From assembly GCA_902800585.1 (NCBI GenBank), contig CADCEW010000009.1, forward strand, positions 1 to 62,016: a stretch of DNA of 62,016 nt. Reading direction: 5' to 3'. Origin of the DNA: an uncultured Prevotellaceae bacterium. Its GTDB lineage: Bacteria > Bacteroidota > Bacteroidia > Bacteroidales > Bacteroidaceae. The position numbers were made by a program, and so were the translations under genes. Each line of letters begins with the position of its first letter. Position 1 is the stretch's first letter. Below are positions 36,863-46,261 of the stretch, piece by piece. The notes under the pieces are model-generated. The model was not told where the DNA came from. It ran no database searches and was given only the letters and a program-made list of their open reading frames with translations.

Positions 36863-37789
36863 TTATTTGTTATTTACACTATCAAGGGTATTCATGATAC
36901 GCTCTAACTCATCTTCATTATTGAAGGAGATGCTGATTTTTCCTTTCCCTTTAGAAGAGCAAGTCATCTGTACTTTTGTCTGGAAGAACTGAGTGAGGCG
37001 TTCCTTGAGCACATTAAACTCTGCAGGAAGTTGTGATTTTGCAGCCACTTTGCCTTTCACAGTCTTGACATCCTCTCCGTTTTTGATAGCTTGTACCATC
37101 TCCTCTACCTTGCGGACGGAGTATTGCTGCTTTTGAATCTCCTTGAAGAGTTTGATTTGTGTGGATGGACTATCGATAGCAAGCAAGGCACGGGCATGTC
37201 CCATATCTATCTCATGATTCTTCAAAGCCATCTGTACCTGTGCAGGGAGTTTCAGCAGTCGCATGAAGTTAGTGATGGCTGCACGGCTTTTACCGACACG
37301 CTTGGAGATTTTCTCCTGTGTCATTCCCGTTGTCTCTGCCAAGTGCTGATAGGCGAGTGCGACCTCAATCGCATTTAAATCCTCACGCTGGATATTCTCG
37401 ACGAGCGCCATTTCCATCACACCTTCATCCTCGACAGTACGAATATACGCAGGAATGGATTTAAGGCCAGCCAATTGGGAAGCGCGCCAGCGGCGTTCTC
37501 CAGCGATAATCTGATATTTCCCTGATGTGAGTTGTCGAAGGGTAATAGGTTGGATAATACCTACTTCCTTGATGCTGTTGGCTAATTCTTGCAAAGCATC
37601 CTGATCAAACTCACGGCGGGGTTGGTTAGGATTGGGCTCTATCAATGATATTTCTATCTCATTGAGATTAGAACTCCCTTGGGTATTAACATCCCCTGTA
37701 TCGATTAAAGCATCAAGTCCGCGTCCCTTATTGATGTCATCAAGTCCGCGTCCAAGTACATTCCTGTCATATTTCTTTCTTACTGCCAT
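36863..37789 (-). CDS. parB: Chromosome partitioning protein ParB
   Basis: This 308-residue protein has the ParB/Srx CTPase domain (about 45-135, motifs PNPNQPRREF and AGERRWRAS) and the helix-turn-helix region (MTQEKISKRVGKSRAAITNF). A C-terminal dimerisation domain follows. The N-terminal GRGLD segment is duplicated (GRGLDDINKGRGLDALI), with a matching DNA duplication near 37708 and 37739. It overlaps the parA stop by 1 base. No canonical parS 16-mer was seen in the window. Confidence 0.95.
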   Translation of the reverse strand: MAVRKKYDRNVLGRGLDDINKGRGLDALIDTGDVNTQGSSNLNEIEISLIEPNPNQPRREFDQDALQELANSIKEVGIIQPITLRQLTSGKYQIIAGERRWRASQLAGLKSIPAYIRTVEDEGVMEMALVENIQREDLNAIEVALAYQHLAETTGMTQEKISKRVGKSRAAITNFMRLLKLPAQVQMALKNHEIDMGHARALLAIDSPSTQIKLFKEIQKQQYSVRKVEEMVQAIKNGEDVKTVKGKVAAKSQLPAEFNVLKERLTQFFQTKVQMTCSSKGKGKISISFNNEDELERIMNTLDSVNNK

Positions 37790-38556
37790 TATTTCTTGTT
37801 TTTATTAATGATTTCCTTTGCCAAGGCAAGGTGATTCTTGGAACCAGTCGAGTCAGCATCATACAAGATAACGGGGAGTCCATGACTGGGACTCTCTGAT
37901 AATTTGACATTACGCTGAATAACAGTTTTGAATACCAGTTCCTGGAAATGGCGTTTTACTTCATCGTAAATCTGGTTGGCAAGACGTAGACGAGAGTCGT
38001 ACATCGTCAGGAGGAATCCTTCAATCTCTAATGCGGGATTCAGTTTGCTTTTGATAATACGGATTGTATTCAGTAATTTACTGATTCCTTCCAATGCAAA
38101 ATATTCACATTGTACAGGGATAATAACAGAGTCTGCTGCTGTGAGGGCATTGACGGTGATTAATCCCAATGATGGAGAACAGTCAATAAGGATATAATCA
38201 TAATCATTTCGGATAGGGGCCAATAACTGTCCTATCACTTTCTCACGGTTCTTTAAGTTGAGCATTTCTATTTCTGCTCCAACGAGATCGATATGACTTG
38301 GAATAATGTCTAATCCCTCAATATCTGTTGTATAGATAGCGTCGCGTACGTCTGCTTTGTCTATGATGCACTCATATAGAGAGCATTCTACTTCCTTGAT
38401 ATCCACACCCAGTCCACTGGAAGCATTCGCTTGTGGGTCTGCATCCACAACAAGCACTGTTTTCTCCAGTGTTGCCAGTGAAGCTGCTAAATTAATGGTC
38501 GTTGTGGTTTTGCCCACACCACCTTTCTGATTTGCTAATGCTATGATTTTTCCCAT
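37789..38556 (-). CDS. parA: Chromosome partitioning ATPase ParA (Soj)
   Basis: This 255-residue protein has the deviant Walker A KGGVGKTT (residues 10-17), Walker A' LVVDADPQANAS and Walker B ILIDCSPSLG. It works with ParB to segregate chromosome origins. The short N-terminus with no DNA-binding extension marks it as chromosomal Soj-type. A palindrome covers the expected transcription start. Confidence 0.96.
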   Translation of the reverse strand: MGKIIALANQKGGVGKTTTTINLAASLATLEKTVLVVDADPQANASSGLGVDIKEVECSLYECIIDKADVRDAIYTTDIEGLDIIPSHIDLVGAEIEMLNLKNREKVIGQLLAPIRNDYDYILIDCSPSLGLITVNALTAADSVIIPVQCEYFALEGISKLLNTIRIIKSKLNPALEIEGFLLTMYDSRLRLANQIYDEVKRHFQELVFKTVIQRNVKLSESPSHGLPVILYDADSTGSKNHLALAKEIINKNKK

Positions 38557-38568
38557 GTCATTCTTCTA

Positions 38569-38597
38569 CCTATAATATATTATAGGGTGCAAAGGTA
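38569..38597 (-). promoter_or_regulatory. parA promoter -7 box with palindrome at the start site
   Basis: On the minus strand, TACCTTTG at 38590-38597 is a -7 box. The 18-bp perfect palindrome CCTATAATATATTATAGG occupies 38569-38586, right where transcription would begin. It could be an operator for the par operon or a hairpin in the 5' leader. Confidence 0.5.
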
Positions 38598-38669
38598 CGA
38601 ATTTTCTATGAGAATCGGTCAAATGTCAACCTTTTTTAGTAAATTTGCAAGCAAATAAAAAAAATATTA

Positions 38670-39440
38670 ATGGAAAATAAGAGACCTTTCATTCTGATAT
38701 CCAATGATGACGGCTATGAAGCAAAAGGCATTCATTGTTTGATAGAACTGATTCGTGATATGGCTGACATACTAGTCTGTGCCCCAGATGGAGCACGCAG
38801 TGGCTACGCTTGTGCCTTTTCTGCAACACTTCCTTTAACGTTGACTTGTCGACATCAAGAGCCGGGATTGGAAATATGGTCATGTAACGGTACACCTGTA
38901 GATTGTGTGAAGATTGCATTGGCTGAACTTTGCGGGAATCGCCGTCCACAAATGGTGATAGGTGGTATCAACCATGGTGATAATGCTTCAGTCAATGCAC
39001 ATTATAGTGGTACGATGGGAGTGACGTTGGAAGGATGTATGAAATATATACCTTCTGTTGCATTTTCTCTATGTGACCATTCTGAAGATGCAGATTTCCG
39101 TCCGTTAGAACCTTTGGTTCGTCAGATAGTACGTAAGGTTCTTGATGAAGGATTGCCGAAAGGTGTCTGTCTGAATGTAAATTTCCCGTTGACAGATCAT
39201 TATCAGGGTGTGAAAGTCTGCCGTATGGCACATGGTACATGGGGTAATGAAGTAGTGAAATGTCATCATCCACGTGGTTATGACTATTGGTGGATGGTTG
39301 GAAAATATACCAATGACGAGCCAGAAGCAGAGGATACGGATAACTGGGCTTTGCGACACAATTATGTGGCTATCACGCCAACAAGAATTGATGTGACTGC
39401 CTATGAGATGATAGAACCGCTAAAAGGTTGGGATTTATGA
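38670..39440 (+). CDS. surE: 5'/3'-nucleotidase SurE
   Basis: This 256-residue survival protein has the metal-binding ISNDDGY motif at residues 11-17, APDGARSG, the GINHGDN segment and a SGTMG loop. It dephosphorylates nucleoside monophosphates. It is divergent from parA and overlaps lpxB by 4 bases (ATGA). Confidence 0.95.
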   Translation: MENKRPFILISNDDGYEAKGIHCLIELIRDMADILVCAPDGARSGYACAFSATLPLTLTCRHQEPGLEIWSCNGTPVDCVKIALAELCGNRRPQMVIGGINHGDNASVNAHYSGTMGVTLEGCMKYIPSVAFSLCDHSEDADFRPLEPLVRQIVRKVLDEGLPKGVCLNVNFPLTDHYQGVKVCRMAHGTWGNEVVKCHHPRGYDYWWMVGKYTNDEPEAEDTDNWALRHNYVAITPTRIDVTAYEMIEPLKGWDL

Positions 39441-40582
39441 AATATTATCTGATAGCAGGAGAGGCGAGTGGTGATTTACATGCATCCCATTTGATACATG
39501 CATTGAAAGAGCATGATCAGCATGCGGACTTCCGTTTCTTTGGCGGTGACCTGATGGCAGCAGAAGGTGGCACTCGTGTCAAACACTATCGAGAACTTGC
39601 TTATATGGGTATTATTCCTGTGTTGTTACATCTTCCTACTATCTTACGGAATATGCGAATGTGTAAGCAGGATATTCTCCAATGGCAGCCTGATGTTGTT
39701 ATTTTAGTGGACTATCCTGGTTTTAACTTGAAGATTGCTAAGTTTGTCAAGAAAGAGACAAAAATTCCTGTTTATTATTATATAGCCCCTAAGATATGGG
39801 CATGGAAGGAATATCGCATCAAGAATATCAAGCGTGATGTCGACGAACTATTCTCTATCCTTCCTTTTGAGGTGGATTTCTTTGAGAAGAAACACCATTA
39901 TCCTATCCATTATGTAGGAAATCCGACAGCTCAGGAAGTGCGGGAGTTCATAAATAACTCTGAAAATTCAGATAATTCCGATTATTCAGAATACTCCGAA
40001 AAACCCATCATCGCCTTGTTGGCAGGTTCTCGTCAACAAGAGATCAAGGATAACCTCCCTGCCATGATAGAAGCGACAGGTCATCTGACATCACAATATG
40101 ATATCATACTGGCTGGTGCTCCAGGCATCGAACGCTCGTATTATGAGAAGTTTATACAGGGAACATCTGTCAAACTGATGGAGAACCAGACTTTTGTTCT
40201 TCTTTCAAAAGCGACAGCAGCCTTGGTGACCAGTGGAACAGCAACTTTGGAGACGGCATTGTTCCGCGTTCCTCAAATAGTTTGTTACGAGACTCCAATC
40301 CCCACTGTTATTGCTTTCCTGCGAAAACTTATACTGAAGGTAAAATATATCTCTCTGGTCAATCTGATAGCAGATAAGGAGGTTGTGCCAGAATTGGTGG
40401 CAGACACTTTCAGTGTGGAGAATATACGGACTCATCTGGGGAAGATTCTTCCAGAAGGTAGTCAAAGACAAGCGATGTTAGAGGGCTATGATGAAGTCAT
40501 CCGTCGTTTGGGAGACAGTCGTGCACCTGATGTGGCAGCACAGCAAATCTATGAATTATTAAATAACAATCAAAATAATTAA
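39437..40582 (+). CDS. lpxB: Lipid-A-disaccharide synthase
   Basis: It condenses UDP-2,3-diacylglucosamine with lipid X in lipid A synthesis. The protein is 381 residues from ATG 39437 (MKYYLIAGEASGDLHA), coupled to the surE stop; a GTG-type start 9 bases earlier is unlikely. GEASGD, DYPGFN, YIAPKIWAWK and the donor-binding TSGTATLE are conserved. Between the two Rossmann-like halves there is a Ser/Asp/Glu/Tyr tract (SENSDNSDYSEYSE, encoded at 39959-40000) that looks like an expanded repeat in the linker. Confidence 0.94.
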   Translation: MKYYLIAGEASGDLHASHLIHALKEHDQHADFRFFGGDLMAAEGGTRVKHYRELAYMGIIPVLLHLPTILRNMRMCKQDILQWQPDVVILVDYPGFNLKIAKFVKKETKIPVYYYIAPKIWAWKEYRIKNIKRDVDELFSILPFEVDFFEKKHHYPIHYVGNPTAQEVREFINNSENSDNSDYSEYSEKPIIALLAGSRQQEIKDNLPAMIEATGHLTSQYDIILAGAPGIERSYYEKFIQGTSVKLMENQTFVLLSKATAALVTSGTATLETALFRVPQIVCYETPIPTVIAFLRKLILKVKYISLVNLIADKEVVPELVADTFSVENIRTHLGKILPEGSQRQAMLEGYDEVIRRLGDSRAPDVAAQQIYELLNNNQNN

Positions 40583-40589
40583 TACATTT

Positions 40590-41906
40590 ATGAAAACATT
40601 ATTGTCTTGGCTGGGCTTTGATTCCCAGAAACATTCTGTCAAAGTTGAGATGTTGGCGGGACTGACAACCTTCCTTACCATGTCGTACATTTTGGCCGTT
40701 AACCCGATTATTCTTAGTGATGCGGGCATGGACAAAAGTGCAGTGTTCTCTGCAACAGTGATTGCTGCAGTCGTAGCAACTCTTGTGATGGCGTTCTATG
40801 CCAAGATGCCGTTTGCACTTGCCTCTGGTATGGGTTTGAATGCTTTCTTCGCCTATACATTGGTATTGGTGATGGGGTACACATGGCAGGAGGCTCTTGC
40901 CGCCGTGTTGGTAGAAGGTCTTTTCTTTATCGTTCTTACGATTTTTAAGGTGCGTGAGGCGATTGTAAATTCCATCCCGCTGAACCTCCGTTACTCGATT
41001 TCTGTAGGTATTGGTTTGTTTATCGCCTTCATCGGACTGAAGAATGGTGGCATTATCGTTGCCAATGATTCGACAGTCACAGCCTTAGGTCCTTGGACAC
41101 CTACTTCTCTGGTTGCTGCCGGCGGTATTGTCTTAGGCGCTATCCTGTTGGCTTTGAAAGTGCGTGGAGCCTTGTTCTTTACCATTCTTATCATGACAGT
41201 CGTAGGTATCCCCATGGGTGTGACCCAAATACCAGAAGGTTTCACGATTTTGAGTCTTCCTTCTTCTATAGAGCCTGTCGCCTTCAAAATGGACTTCTCC
41301 CGATTCCTCTCATTGGATATCGAATATTATATTGTAGTGGCAACCCTTTTGTTTATGGATTTGTTTGACACTATTGGTACCTTAATCGGTGCCTCTACAG
41401 GTGCAGGTATGGTAGATAAACAGACTGGTAAGATACCCAACTTGAACAAATCTTTGATGGCAGATGCCGTTGGTACGACAGTGGGTGCTCTTTGTGGAAC
41501 CTCTACTGTGACGACTTACGTGGAGAGTACGACAGGTATTGTGGAAGGTGGTCGTACAGGACTTACTGCATTCACTGTGGCAATCTTGTTCTTCTTGTCC
41601 TTGTTCTTCTCACCCATCTTCCTGATGATTCCTTCTGCCGCTACTACCAGTGCATTGTTCTTGGTGGGTGTGATGATGCTCAGACAGATTGTACATATTG
41701 ACTTTATAGATTTCTCGGAGTCGATGCCGTGTTTTGTCGCGATATTGATGATGCCTTTCACAGCAAGTATCTCTGAGGGTATCGTATTGGGTATGCTATC
41801 CTATGTTATCGTAAAACTCTGCACAGGGCGCCATCGTGAACTATCTGCTACCATGTATATTCTTGCCGCTTTCTTTGTAATGAAGTATATTGCCCCGTTA
41901 TTGTAA
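40590..41906 (+). CDS. Purine permease, AzgA-like NCS2 family
   Basis: This 438-residue carrier has about 12 to 14 membrane helices. AzgA-type signatures are the N-terminal MLAGLTTFLTMSYILAVNP, FALASGMGLNAFFAYT and DLFDTIGTLIGAS. The closest described members carry hypoxanthine, guanine or adenine. It follows lpxB by 7 bases and precedes a DUF5020 gene and a second nucleobase permease. Confidence 0.9.
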   Translation: MKTLLSWLGFDSQKHSVKVEMLAGLTTFLTMSYILAVNPIILSDAGMDKSAVFSATVIAAVVATLVMAFYAKMPFALASGMGLNAFFAYTLVLVMGYTWQEALAAVLVEGLFFIVLTIFKVREAIVNSIPLNLRYSISVGIGLFIAFIGLKNGGIIVANDSTVTALGPWTPTSLVAAGGIVLGAILLALKVRGALFFTILIMTVVGIPMGVTQIPEGFTILSLPSSIEPVAFKMDFSRFLSLDIEYYIVVATLLFMDLFDTIGTLIGASTGAGMVDKQTGKIPNLNKSLMADAVGTTVGALCGTSTVTTYVESTTGIVEGGRTGLTAFTVAILFFLSLFFSPIFLMIPSAATTSALFLVGVMMLRQIVHIDFIDFSESMPCFVAILMMPFTASISEGIVLGMLSYVIVKLCTGRHRELSATMYILAAFFVMKYIAPLL

Positions 41907-41930
41907 TCAATCATATAAAAATATATTATT

Positions 41931-42641
41931 ATGAAAAAACAAATTCTATCGTTATTGTTCCTAGCATCATGTATGACAGTAGGAGCACAGAACATCCAGG
42001 TACACTATGACTTTGGACGTAACATCTATACTGGTGAAGAGTCTAGTCGTCAGAAAGTGACGATTACCCTTGAGCAGTTCAAGGCTGACAAATGGGGTTC
42101 TTGGTTTTATTTTGTGGATGTTGACCTGAGTCGTCATTTCACGGAAAGTGCCTACACGGAGATTGCCCGTGAGTTCAACTTAGGAAAACAGTCACCATTT
42201 GCTGCTCATATTGAGTATAATGGCGGACTGAGCCGTAATGGTAGTTTTCAGCAGGCCGCCCTCATAGGTGGTGCCTATAATGGACACTCTGCCGATTTCT
42301 CTAAGACATGGTCTGTGCAGTTATTGTATAAGCAGTATTTCAAGAGTTACGACACCACGCGCTCTTATGCCAGTGTACAGTTAACAGGTGTATGGGGCTT
42401 GAACTTCTGCAACAACAAACTTCGTTTTGCCGGTTTCATTGATTTCTGGCGTGGTGAGAAAGCAAATAATCACGGATGTCTGGTCATCCTTTCTGAGCCC
42501 CAACTGTGGTATAACTTCACTGAACATTTCAGTGTAGGTACAGAGTGGGAGTTCAGTAATAATTTTGTATATAATTCTGATCCTGAGAGTACGAAGACAT
42601 TCTTCTGGAATCCGACACTTGCTGTTAAGTGGAACTTTTAG
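41931..42641 (+). CDS. DUF5020 outer membrane channel-like protein
   Basis: This 236-residue protein has a signal peptide (MKKQILSLLFLASCMTVGAQ) and a 12-strand-like barrel ending in WNPTLAVKWNF with a terminal phenylalanine. DUF5020 proteins show distant similarity to the Tsx nucleoside channel fold. Its place between two nucleobase permeases with 24-25 base gaps supports a role as the outer-membrane pore for nucleosides or bases; that role is inferred. Confidence 0.8.
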   Translation: MKKQILSLLFLASCMTVGAQNIQVHYDFGRNIYTGEESSRQKVTITLEQFKADKWGSWFYFVDVDLSRHFTESAYTEIAREFNLGKQSPFAAHIEYNGGLSRNGSFQQAALIGGAYNGHSADFSKTWSVQLLYKQYFKSYDTTRSYASVQLTGVWGLNFCNNKLRFAGFIDFWRGEKANNHGCLVILSEPQLWYNFTEHFSVGTEWEFSNNFVYNSDPESTKTFFWNPTLAVKWNF

Positions 42642-42666
42642 GAAATTGATAATTGAAAGTTGAAAT

Positions 42667-43872
42667 ATGGCTACTGAACTAACAACAACTCGTAAGACCA
42701 TCGTAGGCGTACAGTTTCTGTTTGTCGCCTTCGGTTCTACGGTATTAGTGCCATTGTTAGTAGGACTTGATCCTGCTACGGCATTGTTTTCGGCAGGTAT
42801 CGGCACGTTCATCTTCCATTTGGTAACAAAAGGGAAGGTGCCCATCTTCTTAGGTTCCAGTTTTGCCTTTATCGCTCCTATCATTGCTGCCGCCAAACAA
42901 TGGGGCATGCCTGGTACGATAGCAGGTATCGCAGGTGTCGCCTTGGTCTATTTCATCATGTCGGCATTGATTAAGTGGCAAGGTAAGAAACTCCTGGATC
43001 GCTTGTTCCCTCCAGTGGTGATAGGTCCTGTGATTATCCTTATCGGCTTGTCGCTGTCTTCTGCTGCCGTCGATATGGCGAAGGAGAACTGGCTACTTGC
43101 CATTATCTCATTAATCACGGCGGTTATCGTACTGACCTTTGGAAGAGGAATGATGAAACTGGTACCTGTGGTATGTGGTATCATTGTGGGCTATATTGTG
43201 GCAGTCTGCATGGGATTGGTAGACTTCTCCGCTATTGCTGCCGCTCCATGGTTTGCATTGCCTAATTCTCTTGCTCATTTCCAGTTACCTCAGTTTGCAT
43301 GGGAGCCATTTATCTATATGATACCTGTGGCTATTGCCCCAGTGATTGAGCATATTGGTGATGTCTATGTAGTTAGTGCTGTTGCGGATAAGGACTTTGT
43401 CAAAGACCCCGGACTCCATCGTACGATGTTGGGTGACGGTCTTGCCTGTCTTGCTGCTTCATTCTTCGGAGGTCCTCCAGTGACTACCTATAGTGAAGTG
43501 ACGGGTGCCATGCAGATCACGCGTGTCAGTCATCCCCAGGTTATTCGTGTTGCTGCTGGTACTGCCATCATTTTCTCCGTCATCGGTAAGTTGAGTGCAG
43601 TCTTACAGAGTATTCCCTCTGCTGTGTTAGGTGGTATCATGCTTCTGTTATTTGGTACCATTGCCAGTGTGGGTATTCAGAACTTGATGAACCACAAGGT
43701 GGATCTCAACGAGACGCGTAATATCATTATTGTCAGTGTTACTCTGACTTCAGGTATTGGTGGTGCCATTTTTACCTATGGTACCTTCGCCATGAGTGGA
43801 ATCGGTCTTTCTGCCGTGGTTGGTGTACTTCTGAATCTATTATTGCCGAAGACTAATAAGGAGAAGGCTTGA
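42667..43872 (+). CDS. Uracil/xanthine permease, NCS2 (UraA) family
   Basis: This 401-residue carrier starts with QFLFVAFGSTVLVPLLVGLDPATALFSAGIGTF, cited here as FVAFGSTVLVPLL. It contains FLGSSFAFIAP, the helix 8 and 10 segments APVIEHIGD and GGPPVTTYSEV, and about 14 helices. HIGDVYVV and TTYSE resemble uracil permeases more than xanthine permeases. It probably brings in uracil. The last 20 bases overlap the convergent lipoprotein gene. Confidence 0.88.
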   Translation: MATELTTTRKTIVGVQFLFVAFGSTVLVPLLVGLDPATALFSAGIGTFIFHLVTKGKVPIFLGSSFAFIAPIIAAAKQWGMPGTIAGIAGVALVYFIMSALIKWQGKKLLDRLFPPVVIGPVIILIGLSLSSAAVDMAKENWLLAIISLITAVIVLTFGRGMMKLVPVVCGIIVGYIVAVCMGLVDFSAIAAAPWFALPNSLAHFQLPQFAWEPFIYMIPVAIAPVIEHIGDVYVVSAVADKDFVKDPGLHRTMLGDGLACLAASFFGGPPVTTYSEVTGAMQITRVSHPQVIRVAAGTAIIFSVIGKLSAVLQSIPSAVLGGIMLLLFGTIASVGIQNLMNHKVDLNETRNIIIVSVTLTSGIGGAIFTYGTFAMSGIGLSAVVGVLLNLLLPKTNKEKA

Positions 43873-44365
43873 AGTTGCGGACCAACTCTTTCAGTGGTTC
43901 TACAGCATCGGCATGTTTGGGGTCGTAGCGGAGGATAACGGTGATAAAGCGAGTACTATCGTCAATGACTTTGCCATAGTACTCCAGATTGCCATCCTGT
44001 CCTGTATGGATGGAATAGTCATCACCAGCATCCAACAACTCCGCCCCCATATTCATCATGGATTGTCCAGGTGAGCGATGAAGTTCGTCTCCAATAGTCT
44101 CCACCATATAGGAGAGAGACACGTCTTCGTCCATAAATACTTCCATCTGGTCTTCCTCCAAATACTGATGACGGAGGAAGGAGGGATAGATGATGTCAAT
44201 GCCTAACTTCTCACTGTGATAGTTCACCATCTTTGATTCGCCGATGGAGATAGCGATGCTGTCATTGCTGTCAAGTTCTGTAGCGTATGACTTCGCCACC
44301 TGTTGGCGGCAGGAAGTCATACAGCATCCTAATACTATTATGAACAGAAGGATTCTCACTTTCAT
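43853..44365 (-). CDS. Small lipoprotein of unknown function
   Basis: This 170-residue protein has a lipoprotein signal with lipobox MTSC (MKVRILLFIIVLGCCMTSC). The mature part contains YHSEKLGIDIIYPSFL and FITVILRYDPKHADAVEPLK, a pattern seen in small PsbP/MOG1-like lipoproteins of Bacteroidetes. I cannot name a function. It is last in the rsfS-ftsH-cdsA-GH5 direction. Confidence 0.7.
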   Translation of the reverse strand: MKVRILLFIIVLGCCMTSCRQQVAKSYATELDSNDSIAISIGESKMVNYHSEKLGIDIIYPSFLRHQYLEEDQMEVFMDEDVSLSYMVETIGDELHRSPGQSMMNMGAELLDAGDDYSIHTGQDGNLEYYGKVIDDSTRFITVILRYDPKHADAVEPLKELVRNFKPSPY

Positions 44366-44398
44366 CAGCTGAACGTCTCGAAGAATACTAGCGATTGG

Positions 44399-45355
44399 CT
44401 ACTTGTTATATTTCCAAAGCAGGTTCTTGACGAGTTTGCCGTATACCTTGATGACATCGTCTGCCCAAGGACCTGTAGCAGTGGCACGTGGCAGGAGCAT
44501 CGAACAACTCTCGTTCTTGTCGCTGATAGACCAACATACCCAACTGATACCTAAACGCTCACATAACTGAATCCATTTCTCTTCACTCTCCGGATCTATT
44601 TTGCCGTCGCCTGATGCCTCAGTGGCTCCACTCTCAGAGATAAAGACAGGGATGCCTTTTTGGACAGCAGCCTCCATGCGGTCACGCAGATAGTCTCCAT
44701 GAGTGGCAGCATAGAAATGAACAGTGTACATGATGTTCTTGATGCCCGTCAACGGACTCTCGGCAACGAGGTGGATGTCCTGATCCCAGTGAGGACAGCC
44801 AACGAGTATGATATTGTTGGGGTCATACTTACGAATCTCAGTAATAATCTCTAATGCGTAAAGTTTCAAAGAAGCCCACGTATCCTCAACGGGTTCATTG
44901 TATATCTCATAGATGATATGGGGATACTTGCCGTATTTCTTTGCCATTTCGCCAAAGAACTTCTTCGCCTCTGCTGTCTTCATCTGGTGGGTATGCCAGT
45001 CGATGATGACATAGACATTATTCTTGATGGCTGACTCAATGACAGGAGTCATGCACTGCATGGCATAGGTGGGGTTCTCCAGATAGTTGTCCTCGATCAT
45101 GATACCCATAGCAGCGCGGACGACACTGGCTTTCCAGTCGTCTTTCAGTGTCTTCACGATTTTGTCGTTATAGAAACGGGGCCATAGATTATGCCATCCA
45201 AGACTGACGCCTCGCAGGATAACTGGATTGCCTTTTTTGTCACAGAGTTGTGAACCCTTCACTTGTAATTGCCCATATTGTTTAACAGGGTCAGTGGCAT
45301 GGACTGTCAGTGTCATACCAATAGTCAGTAGGATAATAGATAATAGTTTTTTCAT
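44399..45355 (-). CDS. Secreted glycoside hydrolase family 5 (endoglucanase-like)
   Basis: This 318-residue protein has a signal peptide (MKKLLSIILLTIGMTLTVHA) and a single GH5 barrel. LRGVSLGWH starts the barrel, DWHTHQ lies in strand 4, EIYNEPVED holds the acid/base glutamate and VFISESGATEASGDG the nucleophile. This fits subfamily 2 cellulases, single-domain without a binding module. It probably cuts beta-1,4-glucans outside the inner membrane. It follows cdsA by 17 bases. Confidence 0.9.
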   Translation of the reverse strand: MKKLLSIILLTIGMTLTVHATDPVKQYGQLQVKGSQLCDKKGNPVILRGVSLGWHNLWPRFYNDKIVKTLKDDWKASVVRAAMGIMIEDNYLENPTYAMQCMTPVIESAIKNNVYVIIDWHTHQMKTAEAKKFFGEMAKKYGKYPHIIYEIYNEPVEDTWASLKLYALEIITEIRKYDPNNIILVGCPHWDQDIHLVAESPLTGIKNIMYTVHFYAATHGDYLRDRMEAAVQKGIPVFISESGATEASGDGKIDPESEEKWIQLCERLGISWVCWSISDKNESCSMLLPRATATGPWADDVIKVYGKLVKNLLWKYNK

Positions 45356-45372
45356 TTTTGTGTAGGTTTATG

Positions 45373-46257
45373 TTAAAATAATGATATCGTATAGAGATAA
45401 ACAACGGCTGCAGGGATAGCAAGCAGCGAGGAATCGAAACGATCCAACATACCACCATGACCAGGCAGGATGCTACCGCTGTCCTTGATGCCGAGGGTGC
45501 GCTTGAAGAGACTCTCAATCAAGTCGCCCCATGTGCCGAAGATGACGACAACAAGTCCTAATCCGAGCCATTCAGGCATCGACAGCATACCACAGGGTTT
45601 GATGCCGAAGTCATTCAGGTAGAGTCCTCCATTGTCAAGGATATTAATGCCGTAGGCTACCAGCAAGACAACAATGGCACCACCAATACTGCCTTCCCAT
45701 GATTTCGCAGGAGAGATACGTGGGAAGAGTTTATGTCTGCCAATCAACGAGCCGATGCAATAGGCACCTGTGTCGTTCATCCATAGGAAGATGAATACAG
45801 ACAATGGCAACATCGGGTTGAATACCACCAATCCTTCAGGTGATGCTGTAAAGGCAAGCACATTAAGCAGTGAGAAGGGTAGGGCGATATACATCTGTGA
45901 GAGCATCGTGTATGCCCAGTTATTGATAGGATCGTCTTGTTTCAGATAGAGTTCTGCCACTAACAGATATATGACAGTAATGAGGTAGGGGATGAATACC
46001 ACTGATTTGGCGGCTCCACCGTAGATGTCACTACAATAGTAGGTCATCGCGAAGAAGAAATAGACGCCTGCAATGGTAGAGATAAAACGATTGACAGTCA
46101 CTCCGGGGCGCTCGTTGACTAATCCTGTAAACTCCCAGACAGTCAGTCCTGTCACGATAGAGAATAACAATACCATGGCTTCGGGGCGCAGGAAACTCGC
46201 TACGACGGCAGCCACAAAGATGATGCCTGTAATGGTTCTGACAATGAAGTTCTTCAT
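45373..46257 (-). CDS. cdsA: Phosphatidate cytidylyltransferase
   Basis: It makes CDP-diacylglycerol for phospholipid synthesis. The 294-residue protein has about 8 membrane helices and the C-terminal CDP-DAG signature KRTLGIKDSGSILPGHGG followed by MLDRFDS. It starts 4 bases after ftsH stops, and rsfS-ftsH-cdsA is a conserved Bacteroidota operon. Confidence 0.95.
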   Translation of the reverse strand: MKNFIVRTITGIIFVAAVVASFLRPEAMVLLFSIVTGLTVWEFTGLVNERPGVTVNRFISTIAGVYFFFAMTYYCSDIYGGAAKSVVFIPYLITVIYLLVAELYLKQDDPINNWAYTMLSQMYIALPFSLLNVLAFTASPEGLVVFNPMLPLSVFIFLWMNDTGAYCIGSLIGRHKLFPRISPAKSWEGSIGGAIVVLLVAYGINILDNGGLYLNDFGIKPCGMLSMPEWLGLGLVVVIFGTWGDLIESLFKRTLGIKDSGSILPGHGGMLDRFDSSLLAIPAAVVYLYTISLF

Positions 46258-46261
46258 AGGC

